Assembly (NCBI GenBank): GCA_028274465.1
Contig: CM051456.1
Coordinates: forward strand, 94,040,753 to 94,104,752
From: Plantago ovata
Lineage: Eukaryota; Streptophyta; Magnoliopsida; Lamiales; Plantaginaceae
Length of the DNA: 64,000 nt
Direction: 5' to 3'
Notes under the pieces: model-generated
Seen by the model: the letters and a program-made list of their open reading frames with translations, nothing else
Database searches by the model: none
What the model was told of the DNA's origin: nothing
Position numbers and translations under genes: made by a program
Part shown: one piece after another, positions 46,571 through 59,104 of the stretch
Numbering within the stretch: the stretch's first letter is position 1
Layout of the letters: every line of letters begins with the position of its first letter

Positions 46571-48525
46571 TCAGAGGCCTTCCCTTGCAATTTCATATGC
46601 CTTTTTAGTTTCAGAAGCCCTTGACACCAAGTGCCGACTAAGCCGAGATAATTCTCTATCACGGAAACTCATTAATTCTTTGGGATCTACTTGGCTCATG
46701 TCTTGAAAATCAGCAACAACATCACGTTTCTTTGCGGTCTTCATCCACCGTTTCATTATATATTTATCAGGAATCCTTCTAATATGTTTGTGCAGTAGAA
46801 CAACCACTGCATGTGAGCAAAGAGATCCAACAAATTCATCATTTTTGCACCCACATGATATAGAACTATCTTTCGAATCATAAGTAACACAATGGTGATG
46901 ATTTCCTTCACAATAAGCAACATCCAATTCGATGATTGTGCCATCTTCACCAATTTCGTTTACATCACAATCAATAGCTTTGCACACCTCTACTTGGAAA
47001 CACTCGAAAATTTTCTGAGTGTACATACTAGCAGCATGCCTCAAAATTTGCACAGGTAATGATAGTGATGGTGTGCTCTGATCCGTGTGATAATCTGCTT
47101 TGGATTCCTTATAGCGATGATCCCTCACCAACCTCTCAAAGTGTTCGAAAAATTCTGTGAGCCCATACTTGTAAGAAATATAACTCTTGATTGCACTGTT
47201 TATTGACTCGCTACGTTGCGTTGTGCACATGTCAGCACAAAAAGTTTCTCTTCCATAAACAAGTGCCCACTTCTTTCTTATCTGAAATAGTCCATCTAAC
47301 CATTCATTATTATGGTGACCATAATCCGAAATCATTTTATTCCAAGCATGGATGAAGTCCTCTTCCTCATCATGATCATACATGCAACTACTGAAATCTT
47401 TTGAAAAATCTTTGTAGCTGGTAAATACATCACTAAGATGTTTGGCTGCATTTTGATTTATGTGCCAAACACACAATCTATGATAAGTTTCCTTCCACCT
47501 AGACTTTAATGCCTTTGACATGGCCTTGTCCTGATCAGTAAGAATGGTTTGCGGCTTCTTATTTGACATGGCTTCAACAAAAGTGTCAAAAAGACATTCA
47601 AATGTTTCGGTTGACTCATCATACAACAAAGCAACTCCAAGATTATTGTTTGCTTATGGTTATTCACCCCAACAAACAAAGCAACAGGTCGCCCATCCTT
47701 GTGTTTTCTGTAGGTAGTATCAAAAGAAACCACATCACCAAAATGAGAATAATCCGACCTCATTTTAGCATCAACCCAAAAGATATTTGTTATCAAGCCA
47801 TCTGAATCAATTTGAATTGCATATAAAAAATTAGGATCTTCAGATTGCTTTCTCTGCAAATATTCCAATACACCCCCAGATTCACCTACCTTCATCGCAT
47901 TGCTTCTTTTTGTTCTTAGATAATTTTTACAATCAACAGATGTGAATCCAAGGTTTTCCGGACCTCCTACTTGGTTAGCCATAAGTTCCATAGTTTGTCT
48001 TTGAGCAATACCAGAACTCATGGCCATATCAACTTCAACCTTTTGTGCTTCACTCATTCTCCTATGAGATGGAATTAAATGTGCTTTAGAAGGGGTTACA
48101 CAAGGATGATTGTGTTCGGCCATAAATCTCTCAACACGATACTTACCTATAGTTCCTCGGCAACTTATCTTTATCTCGGCAGTACAACCACATCTCGTCA
48201 AAGAGCGAGCTTTTTTCCTCGTAGCGTCTCGTATATCAGGCTTTCGATGGCCCTGTTTGGCACAACAATATATCACATCCCAAGTTATTTTACTTTTCTT
48301 GTCTGTATGATCCCGCCATTTTCTTACCCTAAATCCAGCCTTTTTAGCATACACCGAATAGAATTCAAAAGCTGCTTCCTTGCTTTTGAACTCCATGTCA
48401 ACGTTTGGAATAAATTCTTGTGGAATGCGTCCATGGACCTCATCTATACTCTCAAAATTAAGTCGTCGGCATGCTGGTTCGCGTTCACGCTCATCACTTG
48501 AGAGATCGATGTCATTTACCTCCAT
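46571..48525 (-). pseudogene. MULE-2 FAR1-type transposase, frameshifted
   Basis: The ATG at 48525 follows an acceptor-like TTTAAG. Residues ~50-140 are a FAR1 DNA-binding domain (FYSVYAKKAGFRVRKW; Cys and His ligands). The MULE transposase follows, with catalytic Asp in VSFDTTYRKHKDG and ILTDQDKAMSK and the Glu-region TTQRSESINS, then a SWIM zinc motif (CGCKNDEFVGSLCSHAVVVL) and a helical tail. The reading frame shifts near 47633 (loss of one base between NNHKQTI and GVALLYDE) and a TGA at 46571 cuts the basic tail. It resembles host FHY3/FAR1 regulators, but the TIRs and target duplication show it is the element's own transposase. Few lesions, so decay is recent. Confidence 0.87.
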
Positions 48526-49223
48526 TTGCTTAAACATATAAAATGAATTTCTCATTAATTAAACAAAAGAGGAAGAATCATAAATTTATCATTGATTTTA
48601 ACATAGAAGTCAAACAAAATCTTACCCCTCCATTATATTATCTGAAAGTACAAATTGAAAAACTAAATTTTTATTTTTTTTTTGAAACGGAAATTGAAAA
48701 ACTAATATTTGCTACATGAAGCATATTATTGAGCCAAAGAACTAGCTCACAACAAGCTAACAAGTATATATTTCTGAGAGCACGTAAACATGACTATATT
48801 ACCTTGATAACATGACATATGTAAATAGCTACGGACACTCCATCAAACAATTAAATAACCTACTGCATAATCGGTAATCATCAATGATGAATTAATTATT
48901 TCTAGAACCTCTCGCGGTAGAAGTGATTGACATGAGAAAGAAAAATTTAAAGGGGAAAGAGAAAATATGGATGTATACACTAACCTGATGACAACGAATG
49001 CGAGAACGATCAATCGGAGGCTACTGAAGCTATGAGGAGGATGAATGTTTCTCAAGAAAACGATGAGACTATAATCTTGAGAAATAAAATTGCCACAAAA
49101 ATCAAATTAATATTTGAGAGTTGGAGGCATAAACTATTCTTAGTAAATAGATAAAAGTTGGAGATTGGAAAGAGAATGAGGAAGATATCATCCGGTTAAT
49201 ATTGATTAATATTGACTTATCAT
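48526..49223. promoter_or_regulatory. MULE-2 transposase upstream region
   Basis: AT-rich, non-coding, between the transposase start and the right TIR. It probably holds the promoter and a 5' intron; no clear TATA box can be assigned. Confidence 0.4.
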
Positions 49224-49271
49224 CATGGTTAATATATTGTCTTAGTTAGTTGGATTAATTCATGGCACATG
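49224..49271 (-). repeat. inner part of MULE-2 right TIR, cut by the copia
   Basis: This is the inner 48 bases of the right TIR; the outer 60 are at 59045-59104. The copia element was inserted between them with the duplication ACATG. Confidence 0.9.
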
Positions 49272-49382
49272 TGTAGGAATATAGGGTCGTTTTGCTCTAA
49301 GCATACGCAGCGGAATTTCGAAAATTTTACGACCTATCTTGATAACGATTATTTAACATGTGATACGTAGAGGAGAAAAATC

Positions 49383-49580
49383 TTACAGATTAAGCAATTC
49401 CTTCTCCTCGTCAGTTTGTTCAGCAAAATCCAATTGTTGCTCCTCGATCTCTTCTTCTTCGAACTCACGATCGTAGGCTTCGTATTCCTCTTCAGTGAGC
49501 TCCAAGTCTTCAAGCTCTGCTCCAAGCAAATCCCAATCCTCGGTATTCTCCAGCTTGAACTCCTTAACCTCGGTATCCAC
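49383..49580 (-). CDS. small acidic ORF in copia 3' LTR
   Basis: 65 codons, GTG-opened, strongly Asp/Glu-rich, almost the same as 57219-57416 (two residue differences) and clearly related to 1187-1387. It lies near the downstream end of the LTR, where an RNA leader would be. No known domain; expression unproven. Confidence 0.4.
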   Translation of the reverse strand: MDTEVKEFKLENTEDWDLLGAELEDLELTEEEYEAYDREFEEEEIEEQQLDFAEQTDEEKELLNL

Positions 49581-49919
49581 AGATTTTCTTCTACCGTAGA
49601 GTGCTAGGAAACTCTTTGAACAAGGTTGGGATATATGTGAATTATATGGAGTATTAATTTTATCCTTTTCAAAAGAGGATAAAATATATTTTTATGTGTA
49701 GTATTTGTTCTTTTGCTTTTAAAGAGAAGAAGAAGAAGAATGCATGCAAAACAATTCACACGTACAAAACAAAAATCTTCTCCAGCATTTAAAGCATTCA
49801 AAACAAACTAACTACTAGCCAAAAATACATGTGGGACGCGTGGAACCCAGATGAATAGAAACAAAGTCAAGAGAGAGAGCAAGTGGTGGGGACCAAGTCC
49901 CCACCCAACATAAACCACC

Positions 49920-49981
49920 CGGGCGCGTGCTCAGCACGCGCCCGTGTCACCTTCTCGGGCGCGTGTCGTACACGCGCCCGA
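49920..49981. promoter_or_regulatory. paired GC hairpins in copia LTR
   Basis: Two near-perfect palindromes: CGGGCGCGTGCT/AGCACGCGCCCG (12-base stems, 1-base loop) and TCGGGCGCGTGT/ACACGCGCCCGA (12-base stems, 3-base loop), 10 bases apart. The same pair is at 57756-57817. Possible regulatory or structural element in an AT-rich LTR. Confidence 0.5.
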
Positions 49982-51203
49982 GAGATGGCAATATGCTGGG
50001 CCTTTTGGCCCAGCTTTTCTCTTCCCTTTTCCTTTTTTCCAATTGGCCCAATTGCATTTAGTCCAAATCAAATTTGGTCCAATTTATGCACTCCATTTTA
50101 ATTGTTCAAGTCCAATTTGATCCAATTAAATCATTCACACTTAATAATAAATAATGTTAATCTAATTAACATCTATTTGTTTAATAATAAATAATATTAA
50201 TCTAATTAATATCTATTTATTAGTAATCCCGATTTGGTAGAGTACTAATCATGTAGTGTGACCCGTAGGGCCTTATATATTAATCACTAATCTAATTAGG
50301 TTCACGGTGAAACTCCTAGACGGTTTACCGGACAACATTAATATACAAGGATGTTTGTAAGGATATACAAATCACCTTTAGTGTAAGGCTAATATAGTCC
50401 CTTCATTCTCGAATACTCGAATAAGTCTAGAACTTGATATCGTGTCCGTTCCAATAACTTATTCATTTCTTTCTCATTCTTGTTAGTTGATCTTCGATCA
50501 TATCCAAACACCATTTTGAATATATCGTAACGCATTGGCCAATGACTAACGATCAATCTAACTATGAGATGTAAAGTATTCTCTCCAATGTCTATTGCGA
50601 GGAATGAATTCTATCTTGGTTCAACTACTACTCCCATGCGCTTCATAATATATCCAACGCATGCCGTATCTACCCCAAGTGGAGTGCAAGCATTGGTCAT
50701 GGTCAAGATATATTATTCCACACATGTAGTCAGTATTGACCTCAAGTCAAAGGACTGTTAATTACCTTACACACCGATACTTCCGTAGACACATTAATAG
50801 AATTAATCAAACGGTTTACCGGTGGGTCAGTCAACACCCTCTAAGGTGTACCATGCATCCATCATGAATGACCAAGTCATTCGTAGTTGTGAGAGTCACT
50901 ACATTCCTCTAAGAATATGATGCAGATCGCATGCCAATCTTTAATGTGCGTCATTGATATCCCAAATCTCAATGACCTCGATTGGGACTATTTTAGGACT
51001 TATGTTCTGTCATCCAAGTTCTCACACATTTGGTAATAACATATAGTCCATGGGAACATCTTATAGAATTATCTTAAAACAACCAAATAAATAATCCAAA
51101 GATGTAGAGCCAATTATTATGCAATATAAATAATAATAAACTGATTATGATCTAAGTACATATCATCTTGCAAATGGTTGTCTCTAGGACATACATACTT
51201 TCA

Positions 51204-51215
51204 ATCTCCCACTTG
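51204..51215 (-). other. polypurine tract of the copia element
   Basis: The minus strand reads CAAGTGGGAGAT directly before the 3' LTR start TGAAAGTATG at 51203, the expected plus-strand primer. Confidence 0.8.
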
Positions 51216-51217
51216 GC

Positions 51218-54200
51218 CTAGAGCCAATCACCCATTTGTTTAACACCTATGTTCTCGTAATGTCTAACATGTTTCTCCGAGCTCAAGGCTTTGGTGAAAG
51301 GGTCAGCCACATTATCTTCAGTGGGGACACGTTCTATAGATACTTCTCCTCTAGCTACCAGTTCTCTAATTACATGGTATTTCCTAGGTACATGCTTGTT
51401 CCTGTTGGTGGATCTTGGTTCCTTTGCCTGTGCAACAGCCCCAGTATTGTCACAGTAAACTTTTATCGGTCCAACATTTGGAACTACCCCTAGTTCCTTG
51501 AGGAACTCAGACATCCAGACGGCTTCTTTCGCAGCCTCTGATGCAGCAATGTACTCGGATTCGGTCGCAGAATCAGCAACAGTTGCTTGCTTGCAACTTT
51601 TCCAGCTAACAGCCCCACCATTGAGTACAAACACATACCCAGTTTGTGATTTGTAATCATCCGGATCAGATTGGAAACCGGCATCAGCATACCCAGATGC
51701 TATCAACTCCGGTTGTCCACCAAACACCAAAAATTGATCCTTAGTTCGTCTAAGATACTTGAGGATCGTCTTAACAGCAGTCCAATGCTTAAGACCTGGA
51801 TTCTTTTGGTGACGACAAGTGACACTTAATGCAAAGGCCACATCTGGTCTGGTGCAATTCATGGCATACATGATAGATCCAATTGCAGATGCATATGGGA
51901 TTCTTTTCATGTGTTCCATTTCTTCTTCAGTCGAAGGATTATCATTCGACGAAAGAATAACACCATGACTTGTTGGCAAGAAACCCCTCTTGGATTCTTC
52001 CATTCGAAAGCGTTTAATCACTTTGTCAATATAGGTGGACTGTGACAACCCTAACATCCTGTTGGCTCTATCCCTATGGATTTTGATGCCAAGAATGTAA
52101 CAGGCTTCACCCAGATCCTTCATTGAGAAGATTCTGGACAACCAATCTTTTATTGACTGTAGGAGGGGGATATTGTTTCCCATGATCAGAGTGTCATCGA
52201 CATATACGACCATGAAAACAATTCCTTCATTGCAGCGTTTTATATATACGCATGGATCTTCCATACTTCTGACAAAGTCAAACGATTTGACAGCTTCGTC
52301 AAAGCGGATATTCCAGCTTCTAGAGGCTTGCTTCAGTCCATATATGGACCTCTGCAGCTTGCATACTGATTTGGGAGATGACTTGGATGTGAATCCTTCG
52401 GGTTGTATCATATACACCTCTTCTTCCAAATTTCCATTAAGGAAAGCGGTTTCCACATCCATTTGCCAAATCTCGTAATCATGATATGCAGCTATAGCAA
52501 GTAGAATCCGAATAGACTTAATTTTAGCTACTGGCGAAAAGGTCTCATCATAATCAATACCTTGTCTTTGATTATAACCCTTTGCCACTAACCTAGCCTT
52601 GTAGGTTTGTATCTTGCCATCGGCATCGGTTTTTCTCTTGAAAACCCATTTGCATCCAATAGGTCTAACCCCATCTGGCAATTCAACCAAGTTCCAAACT
52701 TGATTTTGATACATCGAGTCTATTTCGGATTTCATGGCTTCTTGCCACCTCTCCGAGTCAATGTCCGACATTGCCTCGGTGTAAGTCTTAGGGTCATCCA
52801 AATCAGGTGAATTTACAACATCATCTTCATGAGTCTCTAAGAGTAAACTCACCTTTTTCTTTGGAACTCTTTCCCTTTCCGACCTACGTACTGCAATTAC
52901 TTGTTCGGGTATAACCCTTCCCTTCCTTACTCTTTGTGGTATAACTATTGTCGTTTGTTCTTGCTCTACATTCTGATTGCATTGAGGTTCTTGATTGTCA
53001 GGTTGTCCTACAACATGAGCTATTTCAGGAACATTGTCCGTGACAGGTTCCTGGTGTGGGGGCAATTCAGTTTCCATAACTGGTATTGCCGGTGAAGTAG
53101 GAGAATTTAGTGGTTGCGACACATTAACTGTTGCGCTCCCACTGGATGCAAGAAGCTTACCTAGTATTTCGCTTCTAGCATTTGTATCTCCTACTGCTCC
53201 CACTGAATTATTGTCAACTCCATTTGACAACTCTTCAACCTCATTGTTATTTCGCGGTTCTTGAATTTCTTACAATTCTATTCTACTACGATCTTGTTCT
53301 TTGAAGACATAGTCGTCTTCCAGAAAAGTCGCATTCCTAGAAACGATGATCTTGAAATCATCGCGAGAATAGAAAAAGTAACCTCTGGTTTCCCTAGGAT
53401 AACCGATGAAATAACACTTTACACTTTTTGTTTCCAATTTGCCAGTGAGCATCTTCTTCACATATGCTGGACAACCCCAGGTTCGCATGTGTGAGAGAAC
53501 AGGCTTCTTACCATGCCATAACTCATATGGTGTCTTTTCGACTGACTTAGATGGAACGCGATTCAGAATGTATATTGAGTTTTGTAATGCATATCCCCAT
53601 AAGAATGTCGGAAGAGTAGAGAAGCTCATCATGGATCTCACCATGTCTAACAAAGTTCGATTTCTCCTTTCGGAAACACCGTTTAATTGTGGTGTTCCAG
53701 GAGGTGTCCATTGAGATCTAATCCCATTTTCTTTTAAGTAATCTGTGAATTCTCTACTCAAGTATTCGCCTCCACGATCAGATCGAAGAGACTTAATGCT
53801 CGTTTCGAGTTGTTTTTCTACTTCGTTTCTATACTCCTTCAACTTCTCAAAAGCTTCAGATTTGTGCTTCATAAGATACACATGTCCAAATCTAGAGAAG
53901 TCGTCAGTAAAGGTTATGAAGTATGAATAACCTCCCCTAGCTTGAGTTGCGAAAGGTCCACACACATCGCTATGGATCAACTCAAGTACCTTCTCGGCTC
54001 GTACTCCCTTTCCTAGAAAGGGTTTGTTGGTCATCTTTCCTTTGAGACATGATTCACATTGTCCATATGATTCGAAATCAAATGAAGTTAAATAGTCCAA
54101 CTTATTTAATCGTGCAATTCTCGTCTCATTTATATGGCCAAGTCTACAATGCCACAAGTAGGTAGGATTTTTCACATTACTTAATTTAGGCTTCTTGTTT

Positions 54201-54547
54201 TGTATATGAAACATATTATGTCTACAATCAAGTAAATATAAACCATTCACGAGTGGTGCAATCCCATAATTAACATCATTATGCAAATTGTAACAATTAC
54301 TATTCGCAAAACGAAATGAGAAACCATCAATGTCTAACATAGGAATAGAAATGATATTTCTGATGATTGAAGGAACAAAATAACAATTACTTAGTTCTAA
54401 AATAAATCCCGAGGGCAAGTCTAGTCTATAAGTTCCTACACGCTCAGCAGCAACTCGTGCTCCATTCCCCACGCGTAGGTCGACTTCCCCTAGTCTAACC
54501 AGTCTGCTGTCACTTAGGCCCTGCACATTATTACAAATGTGAGCCAC
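51218..54547 (-). pseudogene. copia pol: protease end, integrase, RT, RNase H; two breaks
   Basis: 54547-53270 begins just after the protease active site. It carries the integrase zinc finger (HCRLGH ... CESCLKGK), the catalytic core ([28 protein letters not shown]) and a C-terminal GYPRETRGY segment. A TAA at 53270 interrupts the same frame, which resumes to 51218 with RT (KARLVAKGYNQ; YVDDTLIMG, both catalytic Asp kept) and RNase H (GYADAGF; SATESEYIA; YCDNTGA; ADPFTKAL). The upstream junction with gag is out of frame by a 2-base loss at ~54539. Otherwise all catalytic motifs are present. The enzymes would copy and integrate the element in nucleus and particle. Confidence 0.92.
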
Positions 54548-55469
54548 ACGCTGTATCTAATACCCAGCAATTGGAATTATTTGTAGACATATTAATTTCA
54601 ATAACAAATATACATGTGTTGGAGCCAGATGCACCATGCAAAGCTCCATCGGCCTTAGCCTTCTCACAGTCTCTCTTCCAGTGCCCCTTTGCCTTGCAAT
54701 AGAGGCAGGCATCCTTCGCAACCTTTGCCTGCTTCTGCACTCCTCCCTTGGGCTTGAGTGTTTGAGGCTTCGGTCCAACCTTAGCCTTCTTCTTCTTCTT
54801 GAACCTGTTCTTGGAACCATTCCATGGACCGGTCTTTGAAGTAGATCCCACCATGAGAACACTCTTTCCTTTGCTTATGGTCTGACCATAAGTCTTCAGC
54901 ATGTTGTGGAGCTCCGGCAGTGTCACCTCCTTGTCATTCATGTTGAAGTTCACAATGAACGTCGAGAACGAGTCAGGGAGTGACTGGAGAACAATCACAG
55001 TAGACACACTGTTCTCAAATGATATGCCAACAGATGCTAGCTTTTCAATCATACTTATCATTTTGAGAACGTGGTCTGATACGTTGCCTCCTTCCTGGAG
55101 CCTGGACCTTAAGAGCTCTTTCAACAAGTCAAACTTGAGGCTCTTAGGTTGAGAGTCAAAGAGACTCTTGAGATGCTCCAACATCTCATAGGGCATCATA
55201 TGCTCGTGTTGCCTCTGCAGCTCCATGCTCATGGAAGCGAGCATGACAGACTGTACATTGGCAGCATCATCAACATGCTTCTTGCGGGGAGCTGGATCAT
55301 AGTCCTCAAGTGCAGCAGCTTCAGTCGGTGCGACTGGGATAGGTGTGTCCAACACATACTCAACTTTTTCTTGCCTGAGAACCAAACGCACATTCCGGAT
55401 CCAATCCAGATAGTTCGGCCCAGTCAGAACATGCTTCTCCAAGATGCTTTTGATGGATAGGTTAGACAT
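54531..55469 (-). CDS. copia Gag with protease start, 312 aa
   Basis: The ATG at 55469 is the first after the leader. The N-terminal part shows a copia Gag fold ([38 protein letters not shown]), then a Lys-rich linker and a CCHC knuckle at ~265 ([14 protein letters not shown]). The last residues are the protease active site [10 protein letters not shown], followed at once by a stop caused by a frame change. Gag would still assemble, but without the pol part. It is translated from the full-length RNA and forms cytoplasmic particles. Confidence 0.9.
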   Translation of the reverse strand: MSNLSIKSILEKHVLTGPNYLDWIRNVRLVLRQEKVEYVLDTPIPVAPTEAAALEDYDPAPRKKHVDDAANVQSVMLASMSMELQRQHEHMMPYEMLEHLKSLFDSQPKSLKFDLLKELLRSRLQEGGNVSDHVLKMISMIEKLASVGISFENSVSTVIVLQSLPDSFSTFIVNFNMNDKEVTLPELHNMLKTYGQTISKGKSVLMVGSTSKTGPWNGSKNRFKKKKKAKVGPKPQTLKPKGGVQKQAKVAKDACLYCKAKGHWKRDCEKAKADGALHGASGSNTCIFVIEINMSTNNSNCWVLDTACGSHL

Positions 55470-57107
55470 TTTGCTTGACCTAGAGAACTAAATATAAAGA
55501 ATGAAATTAAACTAAGGCAAATTTCATGATCATAATCAGCAACTAAATATACATGGACTTTAGCAATATTTAGCTCCCACTATTTTAGCATACTCAATGA
55601 CCCCACATAAAAGAGTACGGAATTATATCAAATACAATCATAGTGGACAAGATCCGTATTAACTTTATTATAACCCCAACTAGGGCTGAACCGCTATAAT
55701 AAATAAACCGGTAGGTCTCTAAACCAATTACTCTAAGTAACTCTTGTTTGGTCAAACCAATAAGTTAGTCATAACCATCACACAATGCTACCATGCATCT
55801 ATAAATAGGACTTAGCCTCGTAGAACGGAGCAAACACTAGGGTGTAAATACTCTCGAACGAAAAGGATTAGTGCACCATTTAATTATGATGGGTGACGTC
55901 GTTTAGACCTAGTCCAAGACATAAAATTTAACTTGGGGTACATTTAAATATTGGGGTAATTTTAAACATATGACCAAGATCCTAAACATGCATTAAATAA
56001 CTTGTGTCCTACACATGCAATACTTAAGGGCTTTATCCTATTCATGCATAAACTGGATAAATAACAAAGTTACATAAATTAAATAACTTTAACAAACCCT
56101 TAACATGCAAGGTCAAACCTAATATGAGTCAAAAATTATATCAAGTAATTATTACAACCTTCTAAAGGATTAAATAATAATATATTTCCAAAATGTATTA
56201 ATTTGTAAATCTCCAAAATTACAAATATTAATTTCTGGGTGAAAATGAGAGACTTCTAAAGTTTTCAGGGGCAAAGTGCAAAGAAGAACAAGTTCTGGGT
56301 GTTTTACAGTGCAATTAAACATTAAGGGGCATTGAGGTAATTTTACACTATGTAAATTGTTTCCAGCCCCTAGACTAAGTCTAATTCACCAACAATCTTG
56401 CCCCAAATTCTCTGCAAAAGCTCAAACAGGTCCCATACTTTATTTTTCGAATTTCAGAGATTCAAAACACTTCCAAAGTTAAAGAAACTTGTAATTAACC
56501 CCTTTGGATCATAACCCTTATTAGTGGGAGCAAGTTAAACCGAATTTTGGCCCGAAAGTTCGACAACCCGTGAGCTCTAAAATCCGACGAAATTCCGGTG
56601 AGCTCCAAGCTTCACCAATTACGTTTTCTTTTTCCCTCCGGTGTATTCGGTTGTTGGCATACGAACCCGAGATTCCAAATCTCAATTCAAAATGAGTTTT
56701 GTTCGAGAAAGTAACGGCGTGGGGAGGCCGCCGGTTTACTGGAACGTGAATTGGCCCCAAAAAAGTTTTTTTTTTTTTTTTATAAAAGACTTTTACTCCA
56801 GGTAACTCCCAGAAAACCCATCACGTATGTACTGTAGCAAATAACCTTTCAAAACAAAAATAACCTCCCACGTTTTACAACTCCCATTCAATTAATTAAT
56901 TACTTTAATTAATTAACACCCAATTAAACAATAATTAATTGATAATAATATTTGACTCACATTCTTCTAAGATAAAATAATTAAGCAATAAATCTAATTT
57001 ATCATGCATAATTATAATAACGAAGCATGCTTTAATAAACAACATAAATAAAACATATGAATTTAACATGTAAATAACCGTTAATTCAAGCCAAGCTCTG
57101 ATACCAC
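55470..57107 (-). other. copia leader region and iMet primer site
   Basis: About 1.6 kb between 5' LTR and gag, without a real gene. The part 56040-57107 is shared with window positions 1-1076. The primer-binding site TGGTATCAGAGCTTGG is on the minus strand at 57091-57106, next to the LTR end at 57108. Confidence 0.85.
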
Positions 57108-59039
57108 TGTAGGAATATAGAGTCGTTTTGCTCTAAGCATACGCAGCGGAATTTCAAAAATTTTACGACCTATCTTGATAACGATTATTTAACATGTGAT
57201 ACGTAGAGGAGAAAAATCTTACAGATTAAGCAATTTCTTCTCCTCGTCAGTTTGTTCAGCAAAATCCAATTGTTGCTCCTCGATCTCCTCTTCTTCGAAC
57301 TCACGATCGTAGGCTTCGTATTCCTCTTCAGTGAGCTCCAAGTCTTCAAGCTCTGCTCCAAGCAAATTCCAATCCTCGGTATTCTCCAGCTTGAACTCCT
57401 TAACCTCGGTATCCACAGATTTTCTTCTACCGTAGAGTGCTAGGAAACTCTTTGAACAAGGTTGGTATATATGTGAATTATATGGAGTATTAATTTTTTC
57501 CTTTTCAAAAGAGGATAAAATATATTTTTATGTGTAGTATTTGTTCTTTTGCTTTTAAAGAGAAGATGAAGAAGAATGCATGCAAAACAATTCACACGTA
57601 CAAAACAAAAATCTTCTCCAGCATTTAAAGCATTCAAAACAAACTAACTACTAGCCAAAAATACATGTGGGACGCGTGGGACCCGGATGAATAGAAACAA
57701 AGTCAAGAGAGAGAGCAAGTGGTGGGGACTTGGTCCCCACCCAACATAAACCACCCGGGCGCGTGCTCAGCACGCGCCCGTGTCACCTTCTCGGGCGCGT
57801 GTCGTACACGCGCCCGAGAGATGGCAATATGCTGGGCCTTTTGGCCCAGCTTTTCTCTTCTCTTTTCCTTTTTTCCAATTGGCCCAATTGCATTTAGTCC
57901 AAATCAAATTTGGTCCAATTTATGCACTCCATTTCAATTGTTCAAGTCCAATTTGACCCAATTAAATCATTCACACTTAATAATAAATAATGTTAATCTA
58001 ATTAACATCTATTTGTTTAATAATAAATAATATTAATCTAATTAATATCTATTTATTAGTAATCCCGATTTGGTAGAGTACTAATCATGTAGTGTGACCC
58101 GTAGGGCCTTATATATTAATCACTAATCTAATTAGGTTCACGGTGAAACTCCTAGACGGTTTACCGGACAACATTAATATACAAGGACGTTTGTAAGGAT
58201 ATACAAATCACCTTTAGTGTAAGGCTAATATAGTCCCTTCATTCTCGAATACTCGAATAAGTCTAGAACTTGATATCGTGTCCGTTCCAATAACTTATTC
58301 ATTTCTTTCTCATTCTTGTTAGTTGATCTTCGATCATATCCAAACACCATTTTGAATATATCGTAACGCATTGGCCAATGACTAACGATCAATCTAACTA
58401 TGAGATGTAAAGTATTCTCTCCAATGTCTATTGCGAGGAATGAATTCTATCTTGGTTCAACTACTACTCCCATGCGCTTCATAATATATCCAACGCATGC
58501 CGTATCTACCCCAAGTGGAGTGCAAGCATTGGTCATGGTCAAGATATATTATTCCACACATGTAGTCAGTATTGACCTCAAGTCAAAGGACTGTTAATTA
58601 CCTTACACACCGATACTTCCGTAGACACATTAATAGAATTAATCAAACGGTTTACCGGTGGGTCAGTCAACACCCTCTAAGGTGTACCATGCATCCATCA
58701 TGAATGACCAAGTCATTCGTAGTTGTGAGAGTCACTACATTCCTCTAAGAATATGATGCAGATCGCATGCCAATCTTTAACGTGCGTCATTGATATCCCA
58801 AATCTCAATGACCTCGATTGGGACTATTTTAGGACTTATGTTCTGTCATCCAAGTTCTCACACATTTGGTAATAACATATAGTCCATGGGAACATCTTTT
58901 AGAATTATCTTAAAACAACCAAATAAATAATCCAAAGATGTAGAGCCAATTATTATGCAATATAAATAATAATAAACTGACTATGATCTAAGTACATATC
59001 ATCTTGCAAATGGTTGTCTCTAGGACATACATACTTTCA
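57108..59039 (-). repeat. 5' LTR of the copia element
   Basis: 1932 bp, TGTAGGAATATAG to CATACTTTCA, pairing with 49272-51203. Hairpins at 57756-57780 and 57791-57817. It holds the promoter that would drive the element on the minus strand. Confidence 0.95.
57219..57416 (-). CDS. small acidic ORF in copia 5' LTR
   Basis: 65 codons, the third copy of the acidic reading frame. In this position it would be on the 5' part of the element RNA, upstream of gag. Differs from the 3' LTR copy at two residues (N for D, K for E). Confidence 0.4.
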   Translation of the reverse strand: MDTEVKEFKLENTEDWNLLGAELEDLELTEEEYEAYDREFEEEEIEEQQLDFAEQTDEEKKLLNL

Positions 59040-59044
59040 ACATG

Positions 59045-59104
59045 GACCAATAACATGAATGGGGTATTTTGTGGGTTATTGAATGGGGTAGGTGATCCGC
59101 ACCG
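59045..59104 (-). repeat. outer part of MULE-2 right TIR
   Basis: Complement of the left end starting CGGTGCGGATCACC; identical over its length. Followed by the target duplication AACTCCTCT. Confidence 0.92.

Larger units (their letters stand above)
49272..51203 (-). repeat. 3' LTR of the copia element
   Basis: Equal in length to the 5' LTR, differing by a handful of bases. It contains two GC hairpins (49920-49944, 49955-49981) and the acidic ORF at 49383-49580. Confidence 0.95.
49272..59039 (-). mobile_element. complete Ty1/copia element, recent insertion
   Basis: The two LTRs are each 1932 bp (49272-51203 and 57108-59039), both starting TGTAGG and ending TTTCA on the plus strand and near-identical by eye. 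The 5-bp duplication ACATG (49267-49271, 59040-59044) is perfect. Order on the minus strand: 5' LTR, iMet primer site, leader, gag, protease, integrase, RT, RNase H, polypurine tract, 3' LTR. Only two breaks are seen in the polyprotein, so it is young but defective. It is related to the partial Copia-1 at the left edge. Confidence 0.95.
45412..59104. mobile_element. MULE-2, FAR1-type, with copia in its right TIR
   Basis: Terminal inverted repeats of about 107 bases begin CGGTGCGGATCACCTACCCC at 45412 and, inverted, at 59104. The first 65 bases are identical. Flanks carry a 9-bp duplication with one mismatch (AACTCATCT at 45403-45411, AACTCCTCT at 59105-59113). Without the copia element and its duplication it is about 3.9 kb with one transposase gene. 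It sits in the integrase of the Tat element. Confidence 0.93.

Noticed and set aside
46571..48525. Host FHY3/FAR1 light-signalling gene
   Set aside because: It lies between matching 107-bp terminal inverted repeats with a 9-bp target duplication and is frameshifted, so it is the MULE's own transposase.
54531..54547. Programmed frameshift between copia gag and pol
   Set aside because: The break falls inside the protease active site (after DTACGSH), where a 2-base loss is simpler; no slippery site is visible.
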